In this document: one piece after another, positions 15,201 through 24,600 of the stretch
Numbering within the stretch: position 1 is the stretch's first letter
Layout: every line of letters begins with the position of its first letter
Assembly (NCBI RefSeq): GCF_037975245.1
Contig: NC_092572.1
Location: 13,118,769-13,182,768, forward strand
Length of the DNA: 64,000 bases
Origin: Apostichopus japonicus
Lineage: Eukaryota > Echinodermata > Holothuroidea > Aspidochirotida > Stichopodidae
Direction of reading: 5' to 3'
The notes under the pieces: generated by a model
Told to the model about the DNA's origin: nothing
The model's input: only the letters and a program-made list of their open reading frames with translations
Databases searched by the model: none
Program-made: the position numbers and the translations under genes

Positions 15201-18200
15201 GAACAACAGTTGAGACGTCCCCTATCCTGTTGCCTTCATATAGTGTTCAGCAATTGCAGGAATTCCAACACAAAGATCCAGGACTTTCAGAGCTGTGGAC
15301 TTTGTGGAACAAAGGAGAGAAGCCACATCACCAAACAGTCATGCCAGGCTCTGAACTAAAGCTGTACCTGAGGGAGTGGGACAAGCTTAAAGAAAAGAAT
15401 GGACTCCTGTACAGACAAAGTGCAGATGGCTGTCAACTGTTGCTACCAAAGGTATTGCGGAAAGAGGTTTTGTCTCTGTGTCACGATAACACAGGACATC
15501 AGGGAACTAAACGAACTCTGTCACTAGTTCGTAGTCGCTGCTATTGGCCACGTTTACAGCAAGATGTTGTAGAGCATTGCCAACTCTGTGACCGATGTAC
15601 AAGAGCCAAAAACCCACCCAAAATAAGAGAACCCTTGAAGTTTATCCAGTCCTCAAGGCCAAACGAAATTCTGGCCATTGATTTCACGATCCTCGAGAAA
15701 GATGCCAGGGGAAAGGAAAATGTCCTTGTAATGACAGATGTTTTCTCGAAGTTCACCAGGGCAATCCCTACAAAAGATAAGACTGCCAGAACAACCGCAC
15801 GAGCATTGTTGGACAACTGGATATTGCTTTTTGGAGCTCCTGTGAGGTTACACTCCGACCAAGGGAGGAACTTTGAGTCTAACCTTATTCATGAGCTCTG
15901 CCACCTGTACAACATCAAGAAGACAAAGACCACACCATACCATCCGGAGGGAAATGGGCAAGCAGAACGATTTAACCGTACCCTCCATGACTTGCTGAAG
16001 GTTTTACCACCTAACAAGAAACGAAGATGGTCAGAACACCTTCCTGAGGTTCTACATGCTTACAACTGTACACCACATGCCTCTACCAGACTTCCACCAT
16101 TCTATGTGATGTTTGGTCGAGATCCTATATTACCAGTGGATATACTTCTCAATAACACTGGTTCTGATGATCAGCAGCATAACACCGAAGATGAGGTAAC
16201 ACGGTGGGTAGCCTCACATTCAGATGTTTTAAAGATGGCTTTCCGTCAAGCAGGGGAGAGACTAGCCCTGGAGGCCTCTGCCAGAAAGGCCCGGTATGAT
16301 AAATTTACCAAGGAGCATCCGCTGTCCCTAGGAACAAGGGTTTACCTTAAATCTCACCCTCCTGGGAGACACAAAATTGCAGATGAATGGGGACAAGTAA
16401 TTTACACGGTTACCGCCAGACCAGGTGATGGAGCAACTTATAAGATCAAGCAAGCTGATGGTACTGGGATCTCCAAGACTGTACATCGGAGAGAAATCCG
16501 CCCATGCCCGATGATTACCCCAGCGAAGTCAACCAATCGACCAGCTAGGAGAAGACCTCACGTCTCCGCCCCATCTAGTAGTTCCGACAATGCCCCTTCT
16601 ACTGGAAGTGAATCTGACGACGACCCCAACCACAGTGAACCGGCTGATGACGTTTGGAATGACTCTCTGACCTCCGACAGGCGACGAAGGAGTACTCGCA
16701 AGACCAGAGGAAAGCACTCCAACCTTCATCGAACTCCAAAGAGCGTCATCACCGTAAGATCAGGGTTTGATTAATATCAGAGGCATTCATAACTTACTTT
16801 TAATTTCCAAACTTTGAGGTGTGTTTTGTTTACAACAGTTCTTGAAAGATTAAATTTAACTACCTGTACCGGCACACCCAAACTCTCAAACAGTTCTTCC
16901 TTGTTAATAGTATAAGCCAATTGCTATACTAATTGTTTAATTTTTCCAAATAGTAATAAGTACCCATTGTACTTGTTAGTGTTAGTGCAGCTGTTACTAA
17001 TTTATGGTACCAGTGACTGTGTGCTACCTCATTATATTTTATATCATTCATTCACTGATTGCCTTGATGTTAATTACCTCTGTTGCTACCTTGATCACCC
17101 ATGTATTGTATACTGTGTATACCTGGGACTTACTCTTAATTTTCATTATTTTTACTTAACATTTCACTTTGTACAAATTTGTTCTTGCTTCCAACTATAG
17201 CGTTTATACCATGTTTGAGGACAAACAGTTCTTTAGCAGGGGAGTGTGAGGGAAGGTGGCGAAATCCATATTCATGAACTCTCCCCTTAGCAACTACTGT
17301 AGTTTGACCTGTGACCCAACAATTTGCCTGTATCTACGTGCGTAGCACAGTGGACTGTATTGTTTATCTGTACTGTCACTCACTAGAACAGTGGCTTGTA
17401 TTGTTTTGGTGTACAGCATCCCTTCCGTTCTAGCTATCGTGAGCGTTGTTTCTGCACACACGCCGTCAAACTACTGAAGCAATATCACCTTATCAAGTAA
17501 TCAACTATTTCTATATATCTATTTTAAAGTTTTATCTATCACATTCGGGATGTGAGAAGCTGTAAAGTTTCAGAGCTTTACACATCCGTCCGGTGGGTTG
17601 TACCATCGTCCTCTATTTATCCTCTTCCATATTTTACTGGCTCATACACCCAGTAAAGGCTAATTCAAACCCCTAATAAATTGGAGCAGAACTATCCGTC
17701 TGTTTTTGATTCTTCTTTAGTGAATGCTCTCGTACGGCATCACACTAATACCAGTCTAAACTGTCCTCCCACATCATGCTCCAATGCACTCGTACTGACA
17801 GTATGGACAGTTACTATCTTTTATCGATCATACTGTTCATACTGTCAATATGAATGATTTGAAAGCATGACATGAAAAGAAGTAGTAGAAGAATCGTTTG
17901 AACTGAGTGGTACAGCAACATTGAGCCTAACCAACTATCAATAAAATCTATAACTAACAGTTTAAATATGGTAAGACATGGAAGACTTAAAACCTGTTAT
18001 TGTTTTTTTCAACCCTACTTATGAGGCTTCTTAATTGTTAAGAAATTGACTGATAATGGAGTGTTTTGTTTAAACTAAAAATGAATTTGATAGGGTAGGC
18101 CGCCAGTCTTACTCTTTCAGATCCTCTGCTGTTAGTGGTGGTCTCTTCTGACCGTGAGCTCTGAAGCCCATTTCATCTGTTGACCATCTTAACAGATTCT

Positions 18201-18228
18201 CGGAAAGATCGCCTTTTCTTCTTGACAT
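1509..18228 (-). CDS. HAUS5: HAUS augmin-like complex subunit 5, 17 coding exons
   Basis: Subunit of augmin, the eight-protein complex that docks on spindle microtubules and recruits the gamma-tubulin ring complex for branching nucleation. Coding exons (minus): 18113-18228, 10525-10620, 10077-10261, 9773-9932, 9114-9201, 8226-8308, 7424-7588, 6833-6914, 5812-5969, 4975-5137, 4511-4591, 3865-4010, 3717-3746, 3205-3322, 2491-2635, 2093-2225, 1509-1638. They total 2079 nt in unbroken phase: 692 residues and TAA (human protein about 633). Recognition rests on ADIWEYVIEHVR...KIKGN in exon 2, coiled-coil exons 3-11, GELKP in exon 14, a PPYLASEKLLP junction and a C-terminal WWDQPAQ block, all matching HAUS5 as I recall it. 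ATG 18228 is preceded by an acceptor at about 18240, so an upstream untranslated exon is expected but was not found. Exon 13 (30 nt) is the least certain: its acceptor was chosen because it restores phase and gives RVPNYLRG, which fits the family. Intron 1 carries a complete Gypsy element. Confidence 0.93.
5997..6238. repeat. TA microsatellite pair flanking a hairpin, HAUS5 intron 8
   Basis: (TA)n runs at about 6014-6060 and 6198-6238 bracket a 137-base island. The right part of the island (6119-6198) is a near-perfect inverted repeat; the left part (6061-6118) shows nothing recognisable. TATG-type repeats lead into the left run at 5997. The whole block lies between HAUS5 exons 8 and 9. Confidence 0.85.
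6119..6198. repeat. near-perfect hairpin (fold-back)
   Basis: The arms are about 6120-6157 and 6161-6198, matching at about 36 of 38 positions, with a loop of about 3 bases. CTAGT motifs recur inside each arm. It is flanked by TA runs on both sides, so TA target duplication of a small fold-back element would be invisible here. Confidence 0.85.
6565..6655 (+). repeat. degenerate tRNA-Thr-like sequence
   Basis: A five-pair anticodon stem CAGGG/CCCTG closes a seven-base loop CTTGTAA, which would place TGT (Thr) at the anticodon. A D-arm remnant ending in TAGAGC lies before it and a B-box-like TTCAAATCC lies at about 6641-6649. The D arm is shortened and no acceptor stem pairs convincingly, so this is a tRNA-derived relic or SINE head, not a working gene. 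It lies in HAUS5 intron 8. Confidence 0.5.
10690..11341. repeat. minisatellite, ~85-95 bp unit, left part
   Basis: Imperfect tandem units contain the landmark CATGCTTCAAAGCAC, seen at about 10829, 10913, 11007, 11092, 11182 and 11276. Each unit also has an AGTATGAACAGT motif and a CTAATACCA motif. The array is interrupted at 11341 by the Gypsy element and resumes at 17745, so it predates the insertion. It lies in intron 1 of HAUS5. Confidence 0.9.
11342..11841 (+). repeat. 5' long terminal repeat
   Basis: 500 bp, begins TGTGAGGG and ends CATCACA. It is identical to the 3' LTR except at 11703. In the retrotransposon family this segment supplies the promoter and the polyadenylation signal; an AATAAA occurs at about 11772 within it. 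Confidence 0.96.
11845..11862 (+). promoter_or_regulatory. putative tRNA primer-binding site
   Basis: TGGTAGTACGAGTGGGG begins three bases after the 5' LTR, the usual position for a site complementary to a tRNA 3' end (its CCA pairs with TGG). I cannot name the tRNA with confidence. Confidence 0.6.
11913..12842 (+). CDS. gag: Gypsy gag polyprotein with zinc knuckle
   Basis: 309 residues. This is the structural protein of the retrotransposon's cytoplasmic particle. The N terminus (about residues 1-30) looks like a short coiled coil rich in Lys and Glu. A retrotransposon-gag-like helical region follows, with tracts such as DFIMAHLEGPARQEI and EQFRDGLLDGVLRREV. A CCHC knuckle, CHRCHKKGHYANQC (C-X2-C-X4-H-X4-C), lies at about residues 283-296 and should bind the RNA genome. 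The TAA stop at 12840-12842 directly follows a slippery GGGAAAC, so part of the ribosomes should pass into pol. No internal stops or frameshifts are seen. Confidence 0.95.
   Translation: MSTLKDVRKKLASLEEELRKTKEATDGRTSQVLVIPQERKVRVFSGVEGSLLVGDFIDDIKAATKLRKVKGAEAADFIMAHLEGPARQEIRHHPKDVSTNPQQILNTLSETFGEKLTLAGVLQEICNRLQKEDETITDFGFALMSLGDKLKKMAGGPDSDKTIKEQFRDGLLDGVLRREVKRCLMEEPNITFIKLRDRALDLADDDFVTRRRRQGRKINSYHTEVDSQILGALEGLTTALKGQTETLDDMKLRQDDFSARLLRLEEQSKTKPRPRTDKSQIECHRCHKKGHYANQCPAPAPVQRPAQGN
12797..16774 (+). CDS. pol: Gypsy pol polyprotein (PR-RT-RNaseH-IN)
   Basis: The open frame is 1325 codons, in the -1 frame relative to gag. It is presumably entered by frameshifting at 12833-12839, so the first ~14 codons are probably not used. 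Order of domains: aspartic protease with DTG at residues 63-65; reverse transcriptase with CVDYRQLN and the catalytic YLDD at 482-485; RNase H with EVDASFQGLGAIL and YTDNNPL; integrase with an HHCC zinc domain (H...H...CQLCDRC), then the D-D-35-E triad at D962, D1021 and E1057. A GPY/F-like C-terminal module and a Ser/Arg-rich tail follow. All signature residues are present, and domain order RT before IN places it in Metaviridae (Ty3/Gypsy). No env follows. Confidence 0.97.
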   Translation: MSSSCPSSTSSPGKLISPSSESQDLGKSKRQPGSGIGIPSSIIGKSPEVTVYVNGVPVKGVVDTGSQVTTMTERHFMEKFGCESLEKLHWLSINAANNIHIPYSGYFEADVKVGDCTVPQRGILVVGVEKQVPMLIGMNVLENLDQETFLDQVPLKEKDKRHQPLIQGLVRSPGDAVTVIPARTSQVVSASCQHVRGDVEVIVEPYVNLPKGIVVGATLAMSERGKIKLPISNVSDEDILIPPRTPLGKVLEAVVIDDGKVSYESIQVRVNNISTASNVIPPIWPGLTIRQHQQAEELFQRYHHVFASSDEDLGYTDTITHQIKLTDDVPVKQAFRRIPPSQFEEVREHIRKLLEKNVIRPSTSPFASPIVLVRKPDGSLRLCVDYRQLNHKTIKDAYPIPRIDESLDALHGAKWFSTIDLLAGYHQVAVDEKDKHKTSFITPFGLYEYNRMPFGLCNAPGTFQRLMQSCLSDQFFRSVLCYLDDILVFSQTFEDHIANLELVLERLHQNGLKIKVSKCEFFRPEVKYLGHRITKDGVKADPDKIEAVKNWPTPKFVKELRSFLGFCSFYRRFVQNFSKIAGPLHALVAKTMQALKQSKKSELDWNLEHQQAFEVLKGALCTQPILAYADFSQPFEVEVDASFQGLGAILMQRQEGKRRVISYASRTLRGAEKNMQKYSSMKLELLGLKWAVTEKFREYLIGNKFVVYTDNNPLAHLRTAKLDAVGQRWVGALAMFDMEVKYKPGKANIAADALSRRRHNDNDSSTLATSNFVAVAGLTKVPDDLIVASWANTVDDLPADDGTTVETSPILLPSYSVQQLQEFQHKDPGLSELWTLWNKGEKPHHQTVMPGSELKLYLREWDKLKEKNGLLYRQSADGCQLLLPKVLRKEVLSLCHDNTGHQGTKRTLSLVRSRCYWPRLQQDVVEHCQLCDRCTRAKNPPKIREPLKFIQSSRPNEILAIDFTILEKDARGKENVLVMTDVFSKFTRAIPTKDKTARTTARALLDNWILLFGAPVRLHSDQGRNFESNLIHELCHLYNIKKTKTTPYHPEGNGQAERFNRTLHDLLKVLPPNKKRRWSEHLPEVLHAYNCTPHASTRLPPFYVMFGRDPILPVDILLNNTGSDDQQHNTEDEVTRWVASHSDVLKMAFRQAGERLALEASARKARYDKFTKEHPLSLGTRVYLKSHPPGRHKIADEWGQVIYTVTARPGDGATYKIKQADGTGISKTVHRREIRPCPMITPAKSTNRPARRRPHVSAPSSSSDNAPSTGSESDDDPNHSEPADDVWNDSLTSDRRRRSTRKTRGKHSNLHRTPKSVITVRSGFD
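12833..12874 (+). promoter_or_regulatory. -1 ribosomal frameshift signal
   Basis: The heptamer G GGA AAC (12833-12839) lies in gag phase and is followed at once by the gag TAA. After a 7-base spacer a stem forms: ACCCAG at 12847-12852 pairs with CTGGGT at 12869-12874, and CTC (12853-12855) pairs with GAG (12859-12861) inside. Slipping -1 gives codons GGG AAA CTA, which is exactly the pol frame. G GGA AAC is an established slippery site in several retroviruses. Confidence 0.88.
16775..17244 (+). other. retrotransposon 3' untranslated region and polypurine tract
   Basis: 470 bases between the pol stop and the 3' LTR. The polypurine tract AGCAGGGGAG (17235-17244) abuts the LTR, where plus-strand DNA priming is expected. 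An open frame at 16967-17200 encodes only a hydrophobic, Tyr/Cys-rich string without recognisable similarity, so I do not call it env. Confidence 0.75.
17245..17744 (+). repeat. 3' long terminal repeat
   Basis: 500 bp, the same ends as the 5' LTR, with one substitution (T at 17606). It is followed by CTAA, the right copy of the target duplication. Confidence 0.96.
17745..17880. repeat. minisatellite, right part after the Gypsy insertion
   Basis: The interrupted unit continues (CTAATACCAGTC...) and ends with an AGTATGGACAGT motif. A short inverted version (ACTGTTCATACTGTC) follows at about 17829-17845, so the array end is palindromic. Confidence 0.8.
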
Positions 18229-18320
18229 CTTACCTTCAACTGTTATCAAATGAAAGTAAATGAAGATTGAAAGATCCTATGTATTTGAATTTACTTAAAC
18301 TTTTTTTTACTTTAATGTTC

Positions 18321-18680
18321 TTAAAGGCATTGAAGACTCGCCCCAAACCGTGTGGGACGTTCTGGAAACTTTCCGTTGCTTGCAAGTGAAGTTTTCTGCT
18401 TGTCGCTACAAAATGCAGACAGTAATGAAACATGATAACTTGTTATCTTTAGCTGGACCTGAGATGTCCATCTCCGTATTGTTTGTACACTGTGCTGTGG
18501 GTATTGACCGCAGCTGTATGTACTGACTGTACACTAGTGTCTAATTAGCGAAGGTAGCAAGCTGTGTGCGTATTTCTGGGATCGATGGTGGTGTCTAACA
18601 CTTCTGTTACACCTCATTCAAAACTAGGTCAGATTACCGGCATTAGACGTTTCTATTTGCGCGAGTCTTCACACCCTTTA
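18321..18680 (-). mobile_element. MITE family copy 1
   Basis: About 350 bp with terminal inverted repeats around AAAGGCATTGAAGACTCG. In opposite orientation it matches the copies at 19025-19363 and 54109-54475 over nearly its full length. Shared internal landmarks include ACACTAGTGT and TCTGGGATCGATGGTG. It has no coding capacity. TTAA or TTTA bases sit at the ends, but the target duplication is not certain. Confidence 0.82.
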
Positions 18681-19024
18681 TTTACAACTATATTTTCAGA
18701 AAGCCACAGGACATGATGATGTTGACCCATATGTTGACATCAAGGGGTAGTATCTACACTAAACATTTTAAGGGACTCAAAAGGATTTTGAGTTCTCTAT
18801 ATTTGGTGTTGCTGTTTCAAATATGACTGTAAATTGCCGATCTTTCTGTAAAGCATTCTATAGAAACAGGCATCATTCTTTTTCTTCAAATTAGAATTAT
18901 TCTAGGCCTTTTAAAATTTGGGAATCATAAGTGACAGTATGTATAATATTTAGGGATAATTTTAATTTGGGCTTGTCCATGAAATCCAAGGACTGTCCCT
19001 TGAAATCCGGGATGTCTGGTCACC

Positions 19025-19363
19025 TTAAAGGGAGTGAAGACTCGGCCACAAAGAAACGTCTGATGCCGGTAATCTGACCTAGTTTCGAATGAGGTGTAGC
19101 AGAAGTGTTAGACATCACCATCGATCCCAGAAAATACACACACACACAGCTTGCTACTGTCGGTAATTAGACACTAGTGTACAGTCAGTACATGCAGCTA
19201 CGGTCAATACCCACAACATAGTGTACATAGCAGCGCTGGACATCTCAGGTCCAGATAAGGATAACAAGGTATCACGTTTAGGTAACTTCACTTGCAAGCA
19301 ATGGAAAGATAACTTTTTTCAGAGGACGACACACGGTTTGGGGCGAGTCTTCAATGCCTTTAA
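19025..19363 (+). mobile_element. MITE family copy 2
   Basis: Starts TTAAAGGGAGTGAAGACTCG and ends CGAGTCTTCAATGCCTTTAA, giving imperfect terminal inverted repeats of about 20 bp. It is the inverted partner of the copy at 18321-18680, about 345 bp away. A short CA run sits inside. Confidence 0.85.
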
Positions 19364-20718
19364 GTAATAACAGAATGTGGGATCAAGACCCAATGTTTCT
19401 ACACAATTACAGTTGGCAGGTGTTCTGTCATTCTCATAGTACACTGAGAACAACACTTCACAAACTGGTACCTTAGTTCAAGTTAATGTACAACTTGGCT
19501 GGGAACTATGTTACTTGAAAATGTACTAATGGAAATCCTCCCAGGACAGCTGGGTTGAGAATTCCTGAAATAAAATGCAGCCTTTATTGTCAGGCCTAAC
19601 AGGAATGGCAACTGGAAGTAGAGGGGCTAGTCATAAACACTAAAATCTTACATGTTGGAAACTGGAAAGTACAGAATTTCATAACATATGAATTTGCTTG
19701 TCAAAGAAAGACAAATAAACAACGCACACATACAAAAAAAAACAAAGTAAATAAATGAATGAAATGACATTTACAGTTTAAACTGCACTTTCCAACACTA
19801 GCCCACATGTATCTTTTTGTAGTGTATGGTATGTAGTGTAAGACTAAATACTACATGCTATGCATGCCATCTTATTGGTGTTATTGTTATGTGCACTTAC
19901 CCTTTATTGTTATGTTAATGTTTGTATGGTATGCTATGCAGCTGGTGCATTGTACTGATGTATGCAGTGCAGTGTTGGAGAAAATACAGTTCAGTTCTGA
20001 CTCTGGTTGTGTCATGTCTACTTTGACTGTCTCTCTCCCACCCAGCCAAGTACAAGTTATCATTTCCCCTTGTCCCTATCATGTTAGGTCCCCTAGCCCT
20101 AATCATTAGTCTAGGGGAGGGGGTAGTAATATTAATATTTCGACTAGAGAGGAATAGGAACTATGCCTAACAGTAATGGGTAGGCCTAGTCTATCGCATA
20201 ACTTCTGTAAATATTACTTTAGGCCTAAGCATAGTCGACTGGTACTAGACTAGCCTGGGCCTAGGCTACAGTACATTAGTTTTCGGCCTAAAGTAAAGTT
20301 AGGGTAGCATATGCCTTACTGTAGTGTAAGTCTCAGTTAAATCTAGGCTTACGTTAACTTGGAAGCAACACTTTTCTTGAATATTTATCAGTATCGATGC
20401 ATAGTCGACAATAAATTAATAACAAATCTGATGTACCAAGAAAACAAAAGGAAACGAATCAGCTGGAATGCGAAATGAACAAATATGACGGATTTGAAAC
20501 GGGCGGCGAGAATGTGATGGCGCTCTTATACAACAACAAATATAAAACTAGAGGGTGGATAGCTAACTTTCATGCCAACTTATGATATCGTCGCGCGTGA
20601 TTTTGTCGTCCAACCGCATTACGCCCGAGCTTCGTTTGTCGACGACTTAAAAAAAAAACTCGTTCCTCCCCATTACACAGCATGATGTCACAGGTCATTT
20701 CGTCATGTTTTGTACCGG

Positions 20719-20780
20719 TGCTGTGGCCGAGTGGATAAAGGCGGTGGTATTTGAAGGCAATGAAGTTTAGCAATCGGAAG
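20719..20780 (+). repeat. tRNA-Ser/Leu-like A-box relic
   Basis: GCTGTGGCCGAGTGGATAAA resembles the D-arm and A box of a class II tRNA (Ser type) and is followed by a TTTGAAGG loop-like sequence. No B box (GGTTCGAATC type) follows, so it is probably a SINE head or tRNA pseudogene. Confidence 0.4.
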
Positions 20781-21661
20781 TATTGTAGCCGTTTGGTCGT
20801 CCAAGCCAACTCGACATAGTAGGTCGCTCCGTTGTCCTCCCCACTTCCCCTCCCCGAGGAAGTAGTCAAACTCGGCATAATGGGAGTATGCAATCATACG
20901 AAATTGTATGCAAACCTATTCAATTGATTCACAGTTAATTCGAATGCGTTGAAATACTACGGTAATAGAGCTGGCATGCAGAGGCGAATTACGCACGGCA
21001 CAAAAAAACCTAGTATTCCGTATGGACTAACTGCAAACGTGACAGTCTCCAATGAAGGTTCTTGCATCTGGAGCGGACGATTAGAAATTAACACAATTTG
21101 TATTTTGTAGCACTACAGGAAACTGAGCTCCAAGTTATGAATAAAGAATGAAGCGCCGCATAGATTACCGGATGAAGCGGTGAAAATTAACAATTATTAT
21201 ACGGTTTCGATCGTTGGGACAGACAATTCTCTGCAAACGAAGGGGGGGGGGGGGGGAATTATCACTAGTATGGACTGGTCAGTTTGCAAGCAAAGATATG
21301 TTCAACCATCTCAACACCGGATATTAAATTTATTGCTGTAAGAGCACGGCCACGAATCCTTCCAACATAAATCTCAAGTATTCCTATCAGTAATGCACAC
21401 ATATAAGAACAACAGCACAATTTGCTACAGCTGTTCAAATATTGAAATCCATATTAACTGATTTGCAGAAAGAGAATCCACGAACATGTTTTCTTGTAGT
21501 TGGGGAACGTTTAAATGTGATCGAAAAAAAAAATTATATTGTGAATGTTTGCACCTCAGTCGAATTCTATGCTACATACACAGTGTTTGATCGATGACGT
21601 CTGCTCGAAATATTGCACATTTGGCGTTCACTATAATCTTCTTTTCCGCTCATGTTTCAAT

Positions 21662-24600
21662 ATGGCTGCCTCCATGTCGCTTGCAAAGACTTGCAACTTG
21701 CTGATCTCCAACATTAGGTTAGTACGTTTCTAGCCTTAGATTATGGTTTATACGTAGATTCTATCTTTCAGTTCTAATATGAGGCTTGAAGGGTGTGAAC
21801 TATGAGTTTTGATGACATAGGCTACTCCGTAAACAACTTAGCGATAGCCTAAGTCCTAACATAAGCCTAAGGCATAGGCTAGGTCGTTAACACCTGTACT
21901 GTTGCCTCACGAAATAATAATAAATGAGACTTATATAGCGCCAAATCAGTAGACAAAAGTCACTGCTCAAGGCACTTTAATGGGCAAAGATGACCCTTAA
22001 TAATAAAAAACTGCAACAATAACACTAGCAGGTCTAACATTTTTCTTTTCATATGTTTCACATACAGTAGTCTGGGCCCATATTCGTCATGTACGTTGGC
22101 TTGCTATACATAGTTATTTTAGGGACCATATAGGACAAAAGGGGTAGGCTAGTACTGAAGTAAGAATAAAGTTATGTACAGCGTGCCAAATAATTATACA
22201 GTAGCTGCTGTAGCAGGATAGGTAATGCAAGACCACAATGACGGTATCGTTCAATTTCCTATTTTTTCTCCCTTTTTCTTGTCAAAATCTCATCGAAACA
22301 AGGAAAAATGTACTTATCCTTGCCACCAAACAAGGTACACAAAATAGATGTCACCTTTCATAATCAGAAGGTGTTTTTAGTAGGCAAAGGGGTGCAGTTA
22401 AGTTGTTTACCTTCTCCACTGAGGTTCCAACTCCAGTAAAAATATAATTCTGCCTCTAATAATAATAGTTCAAGTCACACCGCCACTACCTCACCAATGC
22501 TTAGAAACAGAAATGAGTTTTGTCGTTGGCAAAAGTGTTAATATGTGGTACTACTACTAGTAGTCTAGCCTGGTCAATTATACCCAACTTATTTTTTAGT
22601 CGCTGAGAGTCTGACTCCAGCAATAGGCTGTTTAGAAAATTGTGGATATTCCATGATTACCCCCAAAAAATATAATATTTTGTAAAGTTCAGATCAAACT
22701 CTATCCAGAGGAATGCCTTCCCTAAGCCAAGCTTTTTTCTTTCCACCTCAGGTATGTTTGTGCCTTACATCCATCCCGTGGAATTTTCACTGGTGTTGGT
22801 GGGTTGGCGTTCCGAGCATCACAGTCCCTGCAGTGAGTATACCTGACCATGTTATCAACAACAGCATGCCTACAAGAAGAGTATATAGCAATATTGACTG
22901 ATGTTGTTGAGCAATGAAATAACTGAAAACAATTGTCATGTTATCACTTTCACTCCAGAATAAATATAAAACTGACAGCATTAATTTCCCAAGTTTCTTC
23001 AATACTGTACAGTACTTGGGTGTCAGTCCAGTCTAGTCCAGGTTTTCCCCTATCAGTGGGCAAGTATACCCAAACTTTATATGTAGGAGCCATGAATCAT
23101 ATATCTAGAAAAAAAACTGACCGGGCACCCTCTGACCATTGTGTCCTCTACATAATGCTCTCATAAATGAAAATTTGAAAGGAATATTTATCGGAGATAG
23201 AAATTCATCTGTATTAGTGAACACTCTTCAAAATTAAGATTAAGAAGCAAGGCTGCTGGTGTCTCTTAGCTACACCAAATCCTCTTGCAGACTTTTGCAG
23301 TATGTGACTCCTGTTTTAAAGCAACCATGCTAGATATATATCGCACAAAACAATTCACATGAAGTGCAATACATAATGTATTCAAGGCAAGTGCAAGTTA
23401 ATCAACCTGGTAACATCCAAGACTACCCACTGAGCTATCAATGCTGAAGTAAATCTAGTGCTAGTTGGAAAAGAACTTTCAAGAAAGTTCGGTTCCTTGA
23501 GTTGGAAAATGTTGTAGATGTTCATCTAGTGTTTTTGGGGGGGAGAAGGGGGAAGGGGGTGTGAAGATTCCTTGGGGGGGAGAGGAGGTTGAGGTTAGTA
23601 GTCAGGAATGTAGTTTGCCCTTTTGCCACTAGACAGTTCCTCTACATCGTCACCAGACCTATGTGTTTGCTTTCTTAAATTAAAAATGATTTATACGCCG
23701 TACTCACTGTTACTACAACACCCACTTTGTCTCCACGCAGAGCTGAACCGCCGAAGAAGAAAAAGAAAACCGACCCGAAGCAGGAACAGCTTCGTCAACA
23801 TCGATACTTGAAGAGGTTAAAGAAACTACAGTACAAGATGGGAAAGGCCGAGCTGAAACCAGTCGAGGAAATGAGAGTTGATAGAGCCCTGTTAGATGAG
23901 TCCAGGTTTGTACTAGTTTGTACATACAAATACTCTGTTCACATAATGTCTGTGCATAAAAAACTTTTTTGAGGGAGGGGTTGATGGGTGGCCTAGATAC
24001 AATCTCCATGTCAAACAATATCAGTAATACCAAAAGGATTCTTATCTTCCAATGAGCTGTCAGGGACAGTTTTCCACGATCTTGTAGCTTTCATAGTTTT
24101 TCAGAGTATCTGAACGTTTTTGAATAAAACTGAATTGTGAAACAATTGTTGTAATTTAAAAGGCATGATGGAATTAGTTTTCAAGATAATAATCACAAAT
24201 AAAGTGATACAGTTAATACCAGTGGTAATTTCACAGATAGTTTTGATTATCCAACAAGAAATATGTACGCCCTCAGATCACTAAAGAACCCATAAAAGTC
24301 AGCCCTGCATTTCATATATAATGTGGAAGGAAGCTATGACCAGTTGTGTCATTCCATATACATGTATGAAATATTTCCCGTGATGATGAGAAACATGTTG
24401 GCACATTGGCAACTGTTGCTTTTACCGTGATGTTTTCAAAACTTACCACAGAAAGAGAGACCTCCCGGAAATCCCTCCAGAGGAGCAGGAGAGGAGAGCC
24501 CTACTTCTGAAAAGATGGTCAAAGTTCAAGTTCGCGCAACACGTCGCGGAAACCAGATTGATAGAGGGCGCTATTAAAGCACAGGAGAAGGCACTCAATG

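Larger units (their letters stand above)
11342..17744 (+). mobile_element. complete Ty3/Gypsy LTR retrotransposon
   Basis: A 6403-bp element in the order LTR, primer site, gag, pol (protease, RT, RNase H, integrase), polypurine tract, LTR. The LTRs are TG...CA bounded, 500 bp each, and differ at one base (11703 C versus 17606 T). A 4-bp CTAA duplication flanks it (11338-11341 and 17745-17748), and the neighbouring minisatellite units show the uninterrupted CTAATACC target. Both long frames are open with all catalytic motifs present. This is what a recent, possibly still competent copy looks like. I see no env-like frame and no clear chromodomain. It sits antisense in intron 1 of HAUS5. Confidence 0.97.
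18229..21661. promoter_or_regulatory. head-to-head intergenic region of HAUS5 and MRPL40
   Basis: 3.4 kb between the two divergent start codons. It must hold both promoters and the untranslated first exon of HAUS5, whose acceptor is visible at about 18240 on the minus strand. Neither transcription start can be fixed: I see no convincing TATA box. The region also contains an inverted pair of MITE copies (18321-18680 and 19025-19363), a tRNA-like relic at about 20719 and a 14-base G run at about 21241. No protein-coding exon is recognisable. Confidence 0.5.

Noticed and set aside
16967-17200. Hydrophobic frame after pol as a possible env gene
   Set aside because: 77 residues, no signal peptide, cleavage site or glycoprotein pattern; composition follows the AT-rich 3' region.
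20719-20780. Functional tRNA-Ser gene
   Set aside because: There is an A-box-like sequence but no B box, no T arm and no acceptor stem.
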